A stretch of 64,000 nucleotides of DNA, taken from JOPF133 sp052144935 (GTDB lineage: Bacteria > Acidobacteriota > Terriglobia > Bryobacterales > Bryobacteraceae). The stretch covers positions 22,302 to 86,301 of the forward strand of contig JBKQPR010000233.1 in assembly GCA_052144935.1 (NCBI GenBank). Reading direction: 5' to 3'. The translations under genes were made by a program, and so were the position numbers. This document shows positions 8,787 through 17,230 of this stretch, piece after piece. The notes beneath the pieces are model-generated. The model saw only the letters and a list, made by a program, of their open reading frames with translations, was not told the origin of the DNA and ran no database searches. Numbering within the stretch: position 1 is the first letter of the stretch; each line of letters starts with the position of its first letter.

Positions 8787-11573
8787 TCACTCCACGATCA
8801 ATTCGTCCACATCCACGTAGTTGCCCGAAGAGCGCGGATTCGGGCGGTTGAGGATGCGCACTTCGAACACGTGATCGCCTTGGCCGGCCGCCCGAAAGAC
8901 GCTGCGCGACTGCCACGCGGTATCGGGCGCATAAAGGTCCACCTCGCCCCGCGGCTGGCCATCCAGAAACACCTGCGCGATCCCGCGGTTCAGGGCCTTG
9001 GTGTAAACCCAGGTGACGGCGGCGCCCCGGAACGGGAACTGAAAGCTCGCGCCGGGCACATCCGAGTAGGTCACCGAGCGGTTGGCAGCTTGGGCAAACT
9101 GGGTGTCGTGCGACCAGTAGCCGAAGAAGGAGATGCGCGGGTCCAGATCGTCGTAGGCGCCCGCCGCCGGCACTTCCACCGCGGCAGTCGTGCAGGGGCG
9201 CAGGTTGGCGAGCCGGAAGCCGCCGGGCCCAGAGGGCACCCCCGAGGGCACCCCGGAGGGCACTCCGGAGGGCGCCCCGGAGGGCGCTCCGGATTCGGTC
9301 TGGGAGCAGCCATCGATCAGCGCCTTCCATTGGGCCTCGCGGACGGGCACGCCGCTGGCCGGATCCGGATAAATGAAATGCCGGATTCCCAGTTGCCGCG
9401 CCAATTCGAGCGCCTCATGGGGCGTCCGCAGCGCCATCACCCGCTGCATGAACATGTACGAGTGCCAGCCATTGGTGTAAGCTTGGGCGCGCAATTCGGC
9501 GATGTCGCCGGTCTCCAGGAACAATACGTTCTCTCCCGGGTGCCGGCGGTTCAGCCGGTCCACCAGCAGGCGTACCGGGGCTGCCGCGGCCAGGTAGCGT
9601 TCGGCCGCGCCGCGCTCCAGCGGATTCAGGCAAAACGTCTTGTGATACCAGGAGGAGGAGGGCAGAAACCACAGGTTGAGCCCCAGGCAGACGAGGGCCG
9701 CGCCCGCCAGCATTCGCCCGGGCGGCCAGGGCCGCGACAGGGCGCCCTCCGGGCCCGGCCGCGGGACCAACGCCAGCGCCAGGGTGAGCAGCGGAAAGGC
9801 CGGGTACAGATAGCGCACATTCGGACGCAGCGCCAATCCCAGGAACGTGCCTCCGAAGGCTGCCCAGACCAGGGTCCATTCGGTGAATTTCCAGCCCTGG
9901 CCCGCTCCCTCACGGTCGTGGCCCGGAACAGATCCCGGCTCCAGGGGCACCCCGTCAGCGAGCGGTTTCGGAACACCAGCGAATCTCGCGGTCGGGGGAC
10001 CATGCGCCGGGCGCGGCAACAGCACCACATCACGCGGCCGGAAACCCAGCAGCACCAGCGGCGCCAGCAGGAGGAGGTGGAATCCGATGGAGCCATCCTG
10101 CCCTTCCCAATAGCGGTGCGTGTCGAAGGTGACGTCGAAGGGCGTGCGCCAGGTTACCGGCTCGCTGAAGCGGGTATCGGGCGACATCACCGGCGCGTAA
10201 TACGGCGAGCGGAACCACTGGTTCGCAAACGGGAAGACCGGGTTGCCGGTGACCCGCCAGGCGTAGGCATACGGCAGCAGCGCCACCGCCAGGAACGCCG
10301 CCGCGGATGCCAGCACCCAGCGCTTCGCGCCGCGCCGCCACATTCGCGCCAGTTCCCAGGCCAACACCGCCCCGATTGCGACCACAAACGGCAGCGCCAT
10401 CAGCTTCACCGCCATGGACGAGGCCAAGAGGAAAGCGCACACCGCCAGCCACGCCGGCCGTCCGGTTTCGCGCTGCCGCCACAGTGCCGCAAGAGCGCCC
10501 GCCAGCAGCGCGGCGTAGAACGTTTCCACGAACAGCGACCCGGTGACCAGTTGTACCACCGGGGTCGAGGCGTAGAGCGCGGTGAGCAGGAAGGCCATCG
10601 GCCGCGAGGCCCAGCGGCGCGCGAAGCCATAAAGGAATCCGCAGAGGGCCGCCAGCAGCGCGAAGTTGAGGAAGCGCGCCGCGAACTCGCCGCCCAGCAG
10701 GTAGGCGATGGTGTAGCCCCAGACCGCGCCCATCGGCATGACCGCCCAGGTGAAGTGGCGGAAATCGAAGCTCCACTGATGGTGGTTGGCGACGTAGGCC
10801 GGGACCACCAGGTGCATGGAGAGCGCATCCGTGCTCACTTCCGGCTTCAGGACCACCAGCCAGTGCGCCAGGACGGGCACCAGAGCCAGCGCCAGCGAGG
10901 CGTACTCCAGGCGCGAATCGAGGCGCACGGGGCGCAGCAGGGCGACCGCGTCGCGCAGGCACGCCGCCGTGTTTCGCGGCCTGGCTGCCAGGGGCGCGGC
11001 CAGAAGAGCCAGCCAGGTGGCTGGGTAATTGACGGGAAAGTGCGCCGCGAGACCGGCGAGCCATAGGAACGCGCCGAGGCCGGTGAGGAGTGCCAGAAAG
11101 GGGGTGCCCATGGACCAGCGGCCATCATCCGAAGAGCGGCCCGACAGTGCGAGCGTGGTGGGGCAGGCGATTCGCCTGCCATCGGCGGACTTGGGCAGGG
11201 GGGCGCCCGTTGGGCCCGCCCGCCCCACCAGTCCCGCCAGCATGAGCCGCCCCAGCGCGAAGCAGGCGAACAGGAGAAATAGGGCGGCGGCCACCGGCAG
11301 TGCGCCCACCGCTGCCACGCTGTAAGCGGCCACCAGGCAAAACGTGGCTGGCGCCTGCCAGGCGGGCCGCCATAGGATCCAGCCACCGAACCAAAGAAGC
11401 GACGCCGCGAGGAAGATCAGGAAGCGCTCGCCGCCGGGGGCCTGCCAGATCTCCTGCCGCCAAAGGTGGCGGGACCAGAACCCGTAAAAGGAAACCGCCG
11501 CGAGCGCCGCGAGCGTGGCCGCGAACCACCAGCCGCGCCGCGCATCGCTGGTCCCTGGAAGCGAAGGCTCCAT
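8787..11573 (-). CDS. Multi-pass membrane glycosyltransferase-like protein (GT-C/ArnT-PMT type)
   Basis: 928 aa. About 12 or more hydrophobic helices fill the first ~640 residues (for example FLIFLAASLLWFGGWILW and FLLFACFALGRLMLAGLV). Then follow DALSMHLVVPAYVANHHQW, which resembles the acidic first-loop motif of GT-C enzymes, and VRYLYPAFPLLTLALAL. The C-terminal ~280 residues are soluble and end in a beta-sandwich-like domain (FRAAGQGDHVFEVRILN). A role in transferring sugars from lipid carriers at the membrane is inferred. Unusual features are several proline/glycine-rich insertions (GPTGAPLPKSADGRR; VPKPLADGVPLEPGSVPG; GPEGAL; and a PSGA/PSGV tandem tract at 9231-9295). The phosphotransferase gene follows after 4 bases. 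Confidence 0.8.
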   Translation of the reverse strand: MEPSLPGTSDARRGWWFAATLAALAAVSFYGFWSRHLWRQEIWQAPGGERFLIFLAASLLWFGGWILWRPAWQAPATFCLVAAYSVAAVGALPVAAALFLLFACFALGRLMLAGLVGRAGPTGAPLPKSADGRRIACPTTLALSGRSSDDGRWSMGTPFLALLTGLGAFLWLAGLAAHFPVNYPATWLALLAAPLAARPRNTAACLRDAVALLRPVRLDSRLEYASLALALVPVLAHWLVVLKPEVSTDALSMHLVVPAYVANHHQWSFDFRHFTWAVMPMGAVWGYTIAYLLGGEFAARFLNFALLAALCGFLYGFARRWASRPMAFLLTALYASTPVVQLVTGSLFVETFYAALLAGALAALWRQRETGRPAWLAVCAFLLASSMAVKLMALPFVVAIGAVLAWELARMWRRGAKRWVLASAAAFLAVALLPYAYAWRVTGNPVFPFANQWFRSPYYAPVMSPDTRFSEPVTWRTPFDVTFDTHRYWEGQDGSIGFHLLLLAPLVLLGFRPRDVVLLPRPAHGPPTARFAGVPKPLADGVPLEPGSVPGHDREGAGQGWKFTEWTLVWAAFGGTFLGLALRPNVRYLYPAFPLLTLALALVPRPGPEGALSRPWPPGRMLAGAALVCLGLNLWFLPSSSWYHKTFCLNPLERGAAERYLAAAAPVRLLVDRLNRRHPGENVLFLETGDIAELRAQAYTNGWHSYMFMQRVMALRTPHEALELARQLGIRHFIYPDPASGVPVREAQWKALIDGCSQTESGAPSGAPSGVPSGVPSGVPSGPGGFRLANLRPCTTAAVEVPAAGAYDDLDPRISFFGYWSHDTQFAQAANRSVTYSDVPGASFQFPFRGAAVTWVYTKALNRGIAQVFLDGQPRGEVDLYAPDTAWQSRSVFRAAGQGDHVFEVRILNRPNPRSSGNYVDVDELIVE
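9225..9295 (-). repeat. Tandem 12-bp tract (PSGV/PSGA) seeded by the GPEGTP-type motif
   Basis: GGGCCCAGAGGGCACCC (9225-9241) runs into about five near-identical 12-base units ending near 9295. On the coding strand this reads as repeated Pro-Ser-Gly-Val/Ala. It looks like slippage expansion of one dispersed motif. Confidence 0.7.
9740..9756 (-). repeat. Intragenic GC-rich motif
   Basis: GGGCGCCCTCCGGGCCC within the membrane glycosyltransferase gene. It encodes GPEGAL on the minus strand. Confidence 0.55.
11200..11217 (-). repeat. Intragenic GC-rich motif
   Basis: GGGGCGCCCGTTGGGCCC encodes GPTGAP in the same membrane glycosyltransferase gene. Next to it, 11161-11180 forms a short hairpin (GGCAGGCGATTCGCCTGCC). 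Confidence 0.55.
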
Positions 11574-11714
11574 GATAGTTGAGTTGGAAGCGGCGCGTTT
11601 GGATGCCGCGGCTGTGCCCCTGGAGAGATCTTACGCGGATTCGGCGGCATTCACAACGAGGCAGGCTGTTCCGTGGGCGGGCGACGATGGGATGCTTGAA
11701 GCCGATGTACCGGC

Positions 11715-12500
11715 TCAGTTTTCGGTGGGAACCCGTTCCACATGGTCGACCACGACGATCTCGACAGGGACTTTTTGCGGCTGCAGACGCAGGCCCAGTG
11801 TCTCTTGGAGGGCGGTAATCAGGGTAGGGGCTGCATCGGCGCCGGTGTCGTTGGAGGTCTGATCGTCGTTGGTGAAGTGGAGTTCATAGTCGTAGACACC
11901 GTCGATGCCCGTCTTGTCGACCACTACCTCTCCCAACCTGCGGGCCACGTAGTCGGCCAATTGCGCCATCGAGTTCTTCTTCGCCGTCAGGGTTACCAAA
12001 CGCCCGTCCCCATTGCTATCGGTATCGGACGAGCCTAGCTCAACCGGCTTGAGTTTGAAGCCTTTCTTGGCCACTACGAGGGCATAGCCGGGCATATCCT
12101 TCGATTCGCGATGCACGGTCAACTTGAAGCGGTCTTCCAGCAGCGTGCGTAGCATGAGCGAGCGGTCGTCGTTCTTGGTGTCCGGCGGATACTTGGCGGC
12201 GATGTCGAAGCGGACGGCTTCCAGCCAGTCGGGACCGGTCACCTGAAACGGCTTGACGTTATAAGCTCGCTCGATGAGGCGCTTCAGCGTCAGGTTGGTC
12301 ATGACGATCTGCCCCTTGGACCCGTTCGACGAGCTGCTTCCGCTGCCCGAGGTGTTGAGTTTCACAAAGGCCGCTTCGTAAGCCGGGTGGGCAGCCTGCG
12401 GTTGAGCGAAAACGGCGCCCGCGGCGAGTAGTGCGAGCATCCCTCCCGAGCTTGCGCGTAGCATGCTTATTCTTGCCGTCGTCAGGCAGGTTGGTTCCAT
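11715..12500 (-). CDS. TIGR03435 family (Solibacter paralogue) secreted protein
   Basis: 261 aa from ATG 12500, which places a signal peptide (RASSGGMLALLAAGAVFAQ) at the N-terminus; longer starts add an unlikely 31 residues. Family landmarks are AAFVKLNTSG, GQIVMTNLTLKRLIERAYNV, QVTGPDWLEAVRFDIAAKYP, LMLRTLLEDRFKLTVHRESK with MPGYALVVAKKGFKLKPVE, and the C-terminal LITALQETLGLRLQPQKVPVEIVVVDHVERVP. This family (TIGR03435/DUF3738) is hugely expanded in Bryobacterales and has no known function; some members sit beside M56/BlaR-type sensors, but none is here. It lies just before the CRISPR-like array. Confidence 0.93.
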   Translation of the reverse strand: MEPTCLTTARISMLRASSGGMLALLAAGAVFAQPQAAHPAYEAAFVKLNTSGSGSSSSNGSKGQIVMTNLTLKRLIERAYNVKPFQVTGPDWLEAVRFDIAAKYPPDTKNDDRSLMLRTLLEDRFKLTVHRESKDMPGYALVVAKKGFKLKPVELGSSDTDSNGDGRLVTLTAKKNSMAQLADYVARRLGEVVVDKTGIDGVYDYELHFTNDDQTSNDTGADAAPTLITALQETLGLRLQPQKVPVEIVVVDHVERVPTEN

Positions 12501-12731
12501 GACCTTATGACGGATCTTCCCGATTTCCGTTGGCAGGCTCTGCTGTAACACGCCGCGGTTGCCGATTTGGGCGAGCCGGCGAGCGCCCGCCAAACTGCAA
12601 CATGTAGCCGAAATTGTGGGCTAACCTATTGATTCCAAGTCGATTCCAGGTAGACGAACGCTACGCCGTAGCGGTTTGCCGTCTTGTGGAAGCCTCGGCT
12701 GGCTGACCGGAAAGCGCGATGGTGCCCCGCC

Positions 12732-13028
12732 AGCGTGGTCCGCGCGTGCCGCGCGTGAGGACGGTGCGGCGGGTGTCAGCGGCGGCGGTCCCTACGTAGC
12801 GTGGTCCGCGCGCCGCGCGTGAGGACGGGGGCACCGCGGCGGAGAGTTCGGGATACCCCATAGCGTGATCCGCGCGTGCCGCGCGTGAGGACGGCGCTAC
12901 GAGGGGTGAGCATGTGCCCGCTTCGTCCAGCGTGGTCCGCGCGTGCCGCGCGTGAGGACGGCGAGGTAGGCGACAAAGAAGATGGTGGCGAGAAGAGCGT
13001 GGTCCGCGCGTGCCGCGCGTGAGGACGG
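12732..13028. CRISPR. Orphan CRISPR-like array, 5 repeats and 4 spacers
   Basis: Five copies of a 33-base repeat at 12732-12764, 12798-12828, 12862-12894, 12929-12961 and 12996-13028. Each begins AGCGTGGTCC (third copy GTGATCC) and ends GTGAGGACGG, with a near-palindromic GCGCG ... CGCGC core. The second copy lacks two bases (TG) in the loop. The four spacers are 33, 33, 34 and 34 bases, unrelated to one another. No cas gene is in the window. Both variant repeats lie towards the left end. The AT-rich flank is on the right, so a leader near 13029-13064 with leftward transcription is a reasonable guess. A decayed satellite is the alternative. Confidence 0.75.
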
Positions 13029-13052
13029 AGCGCCAAGTCTGCATATTTAAGG

Positions 13053-13058
13053 TAAAAT
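13053..13058 (+). promoter_or_regulatory. Putative -10 box of the propeller gene
   Basis: TAAAAT in an AT-rich island just right of the CRISPR-like array. It lies 6 bases before the GTG start at 13065, so the mRNA may be leaderless. Confidence 0.45.
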
Positions 13059-13064
13059 CGACCC

Positions 13065-14603
13065 GTGCCTTCCCGTTACTGTTTTGCCTTCGCAGCCGTC
13101 GTCCTGAGCGTGGGGACGGGCGCGGCCCAGCCGTCCACCAATGCCGGGCTTTTTGAAGGCCACGGCGATATCGGCGATAACCCCAAAGCGGGTTCCTTCG
13201 CGTACGTCCCGGCATCCGGGGAGTACCGCGTAACCGGCGGCGGCGCCAATGTTTGGGCTGCCAGCGACGCCTTCCAGTTCGTCTGGAAGCGGATTTCGGG
13301 CGATGTGACCATCACCGCGGACGTGCAGTTTGTGGGCGCCGGCGCGGTGGCCCATCGCAAGGCCATGCTGATGGTCCGGCAGAACCTGAACGCGGATTCG
13401 CCCTATGCCGATGCGGCCCTGCACGGCGACGGGCTGACCGCCTTGCAATACCGCGCGGCCGCCGCCGCCGTCACTCAGGAGGTGCGCTCGCCATTGACCG
13501 CCCCCATGCGCATTCGCCTGGAGCGGCGCGGCAACCAGTTCACCCTCTCGGCCGGCCAGCCCGGCGGCGAACTGACGCGCACCGAGGCGGTTTCGCTGCC
13601 CTTGCAGGACCCCGTCTATGCCGGGATCGGCGTCTGCTCGCACGACGGCAACATCCTGGAGACGGCGGTGTTCTCCAATGTGCGCATCGTGTCTAGCGCC
13701 AACCAGCAGGCTCAGCCGCGCCCGCCGCAGCAGCGCTATCGCAGCCGCATCACGATCCTGGATCTGAAAACCAAAGAACAGAAAGTGCTGCTGCAGGCCG
13801 ACGAGATATGGGAAGCGCCCAACTGGACCGTGGACGGCAAATTCCTGCTCGCCAATTCGGGTGGCAATCTGTATCGCATCGCGGTGGACGGGACGGGCAA
13901 GCCGGAGAAGCTCGACGTCGGCGAAGGGGTGCGCTGCAACAACGACCACGGCTTCACGCACGATGGCAAACTGTTGGCCTTCTCGGCTTCCTCGCAAGGG
14001 TCGGGCGGATCGCAAGTCTACGTGGTGGCGGCCGACGGCACGGGCCGGCGCGCCATGACCACCAAGGCGCCCAGTTACTTTCATGGCTGGTCGCCCGATG
14101 GCAAGTGGCTGTCGATTGTGGCGAATCGCACCGGCAACTTCGACCTGTTCCGCATTCCCGTGGAAGGCGGTGCCGAGCAGCAGCTCACCTCCAACCCGGG
14201 CTACGACGACGGCCCCGACTATTCGCCCGACGGCCACTGGATCTACTTCAATTCCAACCGCGCGGGGAACTACGATGTCTGGCGGATACCCGCCGATGGC
14301 GCCGGCCCGGGGGACGCCAAGGCCGAGCAGGTGACCTCCGACGAATGGGAAGACTGGTTCCCGCATCCCTCGCCGGATGGCAAGCGGCTGGTGTTCATTT
14401 CGTTTCCGAAAGGGACCGCCGACCACAATGGCAAGATGGACGTGGCGTTGCGCATGATCCCCCTGCCCGGCAAGAAGGTGGGCAAGGCGCAACCCGAGAT
14501 AGTGCTGAAGATCTTTGGTGGCCAGGGGACCATCAACGTCAACTCCTGGGCGCCGGACTCCAAACGCTTTGCCTTTGTAACCTACGAGTTGTTGCGCCCT
14601 TGA
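13065..14603 (+). CDS. Secreted WD40/TolB-like beta-propeller protein
   Basis: 512 aa, GTG start at 13065 with a signal peptide (YCFAFAAVVLSVGTGAAQ). Residues about 30-200 form a jelly-roll domain of DUF1349/concanavalin-like type (FEGHGDIGDN, YRVTGGGANVWAASDAFQF, YAGIGVCSHDGNILETAVFS). Residues about 230-500 are PD40/TolB propeller repeats: SPDGKWLSIVANRTGNFDLF, YSPDGHWIYFNSNRAGNYDV with WRIPADG, then PSPDGKRLVFISFP. This fusion is common in Acidobacteria and is thought to bind or sense extracellular polymers; no catalytic residues are evident. Confidence 0.88.
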   Translation: MPSRYCFAFAAVVLSVGTGAAQPSTNAGLFEGHGDIGDNPKAGSFAYVPASGEYRVTGGGANVWAASDAFQFVWKRISGDVTITADVQFVGAGAVAHRKAMLMVRQNLNADSPYADAALHGDGLTALQYRAAAAAVTQEVRSPLTAPMRIRLERRGNQFTLSAGQPGGELTRTEAVSLPLQDPVYAGIGVCSHDGNILETAVFSNVRIVSSANQQAQPRPPQQRYRSRITILDLKTKEQKVLLQADEIWEAPNWTVDGKFLLANSGGNLYRIAVDGTGKPEKLDVGEGVRCNNDHGFTHDGKLLAFSASSQGSGGSQVYVVAADGTGRRAMTTKAPSYFHGWSPDGKWLSIVANRTGNFDLFRIPVEGGAEQQLTSNPGYDDGPDYSPDGHWIYFNSNRAGNYDVWRIPADGAGPGDAKAEQVTSDEWEDWFPHPSPDGKRLVFISFPKGTADHNGKMDVALRMIPLPGKKVGKAQPEIVLKIFGGQGTINVNSWAPDSKRFAFVTYELLRP

Positions 14604-14650
14604 AGGATTCGCGCGCAACCAATCCGTTCGGCAGGGGTTGATTTGGGGAT

Positions 14651-15856
14651 ATGACGCGGATCGCGGTTTGGCTATGTCTCGCGGCCGGTCTTCGCGCGCA
14701 GACCGCCGCGGTCCCCTGGAGCAGCTACGCGCACGACGCGCAGCACACCGGCCTTTCGACCGTCGGCGCGGAGCGGCTGGAGAGATCGTCAAGTGAGCAC
14801 ACCGGTCGACCTGGCGCTGCAGGGGCCACCCTGGGGCCCCTTATCTATTCACTATGGATCGCCTCTGGTGACGGCGGGGAATACGGTGCTGGTTCCGGTG
14901 CGGACCAGCTCGTCAAACACTTACCGCGTAGAGGCGCACAGCGGGGCGAATGGGACGCTGCTCTACACGCGCCCCACCGATTTCACTCCGCCTCCCCACA
15001 ACTGAATTCCCAGTTATAGCCCGGCGCTCAGCCAGGGTACGCGGCTGTATTACCCCGGCGCGGGAGGCACGGTCTACTATCGCGACCAGCCGGATTCCGC
15101 CAGCGGACCCTCCGGCCAGATCGCTTTCTACGGCAATGCGCTGTACGCCGCCAACCTGGCGGCCTTCGCCGCGAGCGTCATGATCTCCACGCCCATCACC
15201 GCCGACCTCGCCGGCAACATCTACTTTGGATTCGAATGTAACGGGGCCGAACCCGGCCAACCTGACGAGCGGCCTCGCGCGCATCGAGGCCGACGGGTCG
15301 GGATCGTGGGTCGGCGCCTCCGCCGGTGACGGGCGCTCCACCGCTTACGCCCAGTTCACCTCGGTGGTGGCCCGCATCCGTACAGGCACGCTGTCGATCG
15401 GCGTCCTGTTCAGCACGCTGATCGCCGGCAACCCCAGCTACACGGCGGCGACGCTGTACCAGAACCTGTTGAACCGGGCGCCGGCGCCGGCCGATGCAAG
15501 TTGCATCGACGCCGGTCTGGCCGCGTGTTTCCAGGCGATCATCGGGTGCCCGTCGAGCACCGCACCGGCCGATGCCCTGAACAACGAGTCCCAGAACACC
15601 GGAGCTTTCACGAACCTTACGTCGGTCGCTGGGGACCACACCAACACGCTGTACATGAATGCTGTACTTCGTCATCCTGGCTCGCGATCCCGACCCGGGC
15701 GGCCTGCAGTTCTGGATTGGCATAGCGAATGGCGGCGGAGCCGGACTCCTGTTCCAGGGTCAGGCGGGCTATCCGACGCGCTTCCAGATCCTGGGAACGG
15801 GCATTCCTTTGCAGGGCTTCCTTGGGAGCGTGGAGTTCGAGGATCTGTACCAGTAA
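14651..15856 (+). pseudogene. Broken propeller/DUF4214 protein gene
   Basis: Pieces of one protein run through three frames. 14651-14790 gives a signal peptide and VPWSSYAHDAQHTGLSTVGA, typical of PQQ-like propeller proteins. 14793-15003 continues with HYGSPLVTAGNTVLVPVRTS to an early stop at 15003-15005. 15004-15230 resumes (YYPGAGGTVYYRDQ, AANLAAFAASVMISTPITAD), and 15226-15660 continues with GLARIEADGSGSWVGASAGD and ATLYQNLLNRAPAPADASCI. The end, LYFVILARDPDPGGLQFWIG at 15659-15856, is a DUF4214-like repeat. At least three frame changes are needed to join them. Confidence 0.72.
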
Positions 15857-15886
15857 CGGCGCGGTACGCAACGCGGGAGCAGCCCG

Positions 15887-15895
15887 TGATAAAAT
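15887..15895 (+). promoter_or_regulatory. Extended -10 promoter of the parvulin gene
   Basis: TGATAAAAT matches the TGnTATAAT extended -10 pattern, 21 bases before the ATG at 15917. No good Shine-Dalgarno is present. Confidence 0.5.
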
Positions 15896-15916
15896 TGAGA
15901 TACTCGTAGCCCTGCC

Positions 15917-16828
15917 ATGAAAGCACTATCCATCCTGCTACTTGCCTGCCTCGCCGGCCAGGCGCAGACCGCGCCACAGGCGGCCGCTCCCGCGATCCCC
16001 GACTTACCCGAGAATACGGTGATCGCCGTCTTCGACGATGGCGCTCCGATGACCGTGGGCGAGTTCAAGAAGATCTTCGCCGTGCTCCCGCCGGACATCC
16101 AGCAAAATGCCCTGAAGCAGCGCGAGGGCTTCATCAAAGGCTGGGCGGTCATGCGGAAGCTGGCCCAGATGGCGGAGAAGCAGAAGCTGGATGAGGGAAG
16201 CCCGACGCGGGAGTCCCTGGACTATTACCGGATGAGAATTCTCACCGATGCGGAAATGGTGGACACCCTCCACCACATCACGGTGCCTCCGGCCGAAGCG
16301 AAGGAGTATTACGAAGCCCATCGGGATAAGTACAAGGAAGTGCGCATCAAAGCGATCTACCTGGCTTTCTCGGAGCAGGGCGCGTCGAGCAGCGCAAATT
16401 CGCGGACCGAGGAGCAGGCCAAAGCCCTGGCGGCGAAACTGCTGGCGGACCTGCGCGGGGGCGCGGATTTCGTGAAGCTGGTGGCGCAGTATTCCGAGGA
16501 CGCCACATCCAAGGCCAAAGACGGCGACTTCGCCACCATTCACGGCAGCGATAACATTCCGGAGCCGATTCGCGCGGTCGTGATGGCGCTGAAGCCAGGC
16601 GAAGTCTCGGAACCGATCCGGCAGCCCAACGCCATCTATCTGTTCCGGGCGGAAGCGGTGTCGTCCAAAGAGTTCGGCCAGGTGAGCGACGAAATTTTCG
16701 CGCAGCTCCGGCAGCAGCACTATAACCAGTGGATGGAGCAGATCAATCGCGACGCCAAGGTGGAATTGAAGAGCCCCGCATTCTTCGGCACGGCCCCGGC
16801 GGATGCGAAACCGCCGGGCGCGCATTAG
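15917..16828 (+). CDS. Periplasmic parvulin-type peptidyl-prolyl isomerase (SurA/PrsA-like)
   Basis: 303 aa with signal peptide (ALSILLLACLAGQAQTA). The N-terminal helical chaperone part (VGEFKKIFAVLPPDIQQNAL) precedes a parvulin domain at about residues 150-255. Its landmarks are KEVRIKAIYLAFSE, ALAAKLLADLRGGADFVKLV with AQYSEDATSKAKDGDFATI, and VMALKPGEVSEPIRQPNAIY. It catalyses cis-trans isomerisation of Xaa-Pro bonds and helps fold exported or outer-membrane proteins. It is downstream of a decayed propeller gene and carries its own extended -10 promoter. Confidence 0.92.
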   Translation: MKALSILLLACLAGQAQTAPQAAAPAIPDLPENTVIAVFDDGAPMTVGEFKKIFAVLPPDIQQNALKQREGFIKGWAVMRKLAQMAEKQKLDEGSPTRESLDYYRMRILTDAEMVDTLHHITVPPAEAKEYYEAHRDKYKEVRIKAIYLAFSEQGASSSANSRTEEQAKALAAKLLADLRGGADFVKLVAQYSEDATSKAKDGDFATIHGSDNIPEPIRAVVMALKPGEVSEPIRQPNAIYLFRAEAVSSKEFGQVSDEIFAQLRQQHYNQWMEQINRDAKVELKSPAFFGTAPADAKPPGAH

Positions 16829-16881
16829 CCGCCTGACTAAAGGCACCGCTCCGCTGAGAACGCGAGAAGGAATTATCGGCC

Positions 16882-17214
16882 AGTGGGGCTGGCGCTCGAC
16901 ACCGGCAACCCCGAGACGTTCCTGTTCCGGGAGTTCGGCGCCGATTTCCCGCAACCTTGAAAGACGCGGCCGGCGCAGACGAGCACGGGTTGCAGGGCTT
17001 GGAAGAAAGCGTGACGTTCGATAGCCGCAGTCTGGCGCGGCTGGACGTGCGGGTGGCGGGCCGTGCCGTGTCGCTGGCATCGGTTCCGGTGCCGATCCAG
17101 CCAATGGCGGCGGAATCCCTGGGCTGCTCCGGAAACGCCAGCCTGGATCGGTTCGGCCACGCCCGGCGGGTAGCGGCGGACTTTCAGGCCATGCGCCTGA
17201 TACGGCAACCTTAA
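16882..17214 (+). pseudogene. Remnant of a retropepsin-like aspartyl protease gene
   Basis: One frame reads GLALDTGNPETFLFREFGAD, with the DTG active-site triad of aspartyl proteases. After a frame change near 16950-16960 the other reads EESVTFDSRSLARLDVRVAG and, to the stop at 17212-17214, ARRVAADFQAMRLI, which resembles the usual C-terminal block (G-LG-LL-R-x-D-F-AMRL). No good start codon precedes the DTG segment. It fills most of the 400-base gap before the SDR gene. Confidence 0.6.
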
Positions 17215-17230
17215 ACGGGAGGCGAAGCGG

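Noticed and set aside
8694..11066. A ~790-codon open frame on the plus strand
   Set aside because: It is the shadow of the membrane glycosyltransferase and phosphotransferase genes; composition is Arg/Gln/His-rich with no domain.
12661..13215. A minus-strand reading through the repeat array with a repeated SSRAARADHA-like peptide
   Set aside because: The peptide repeat comes from the nucleotide repeats. The frame needs the array to be coding, has no start site with a ribosome signal, and runs into the propeller gene on the other strand.
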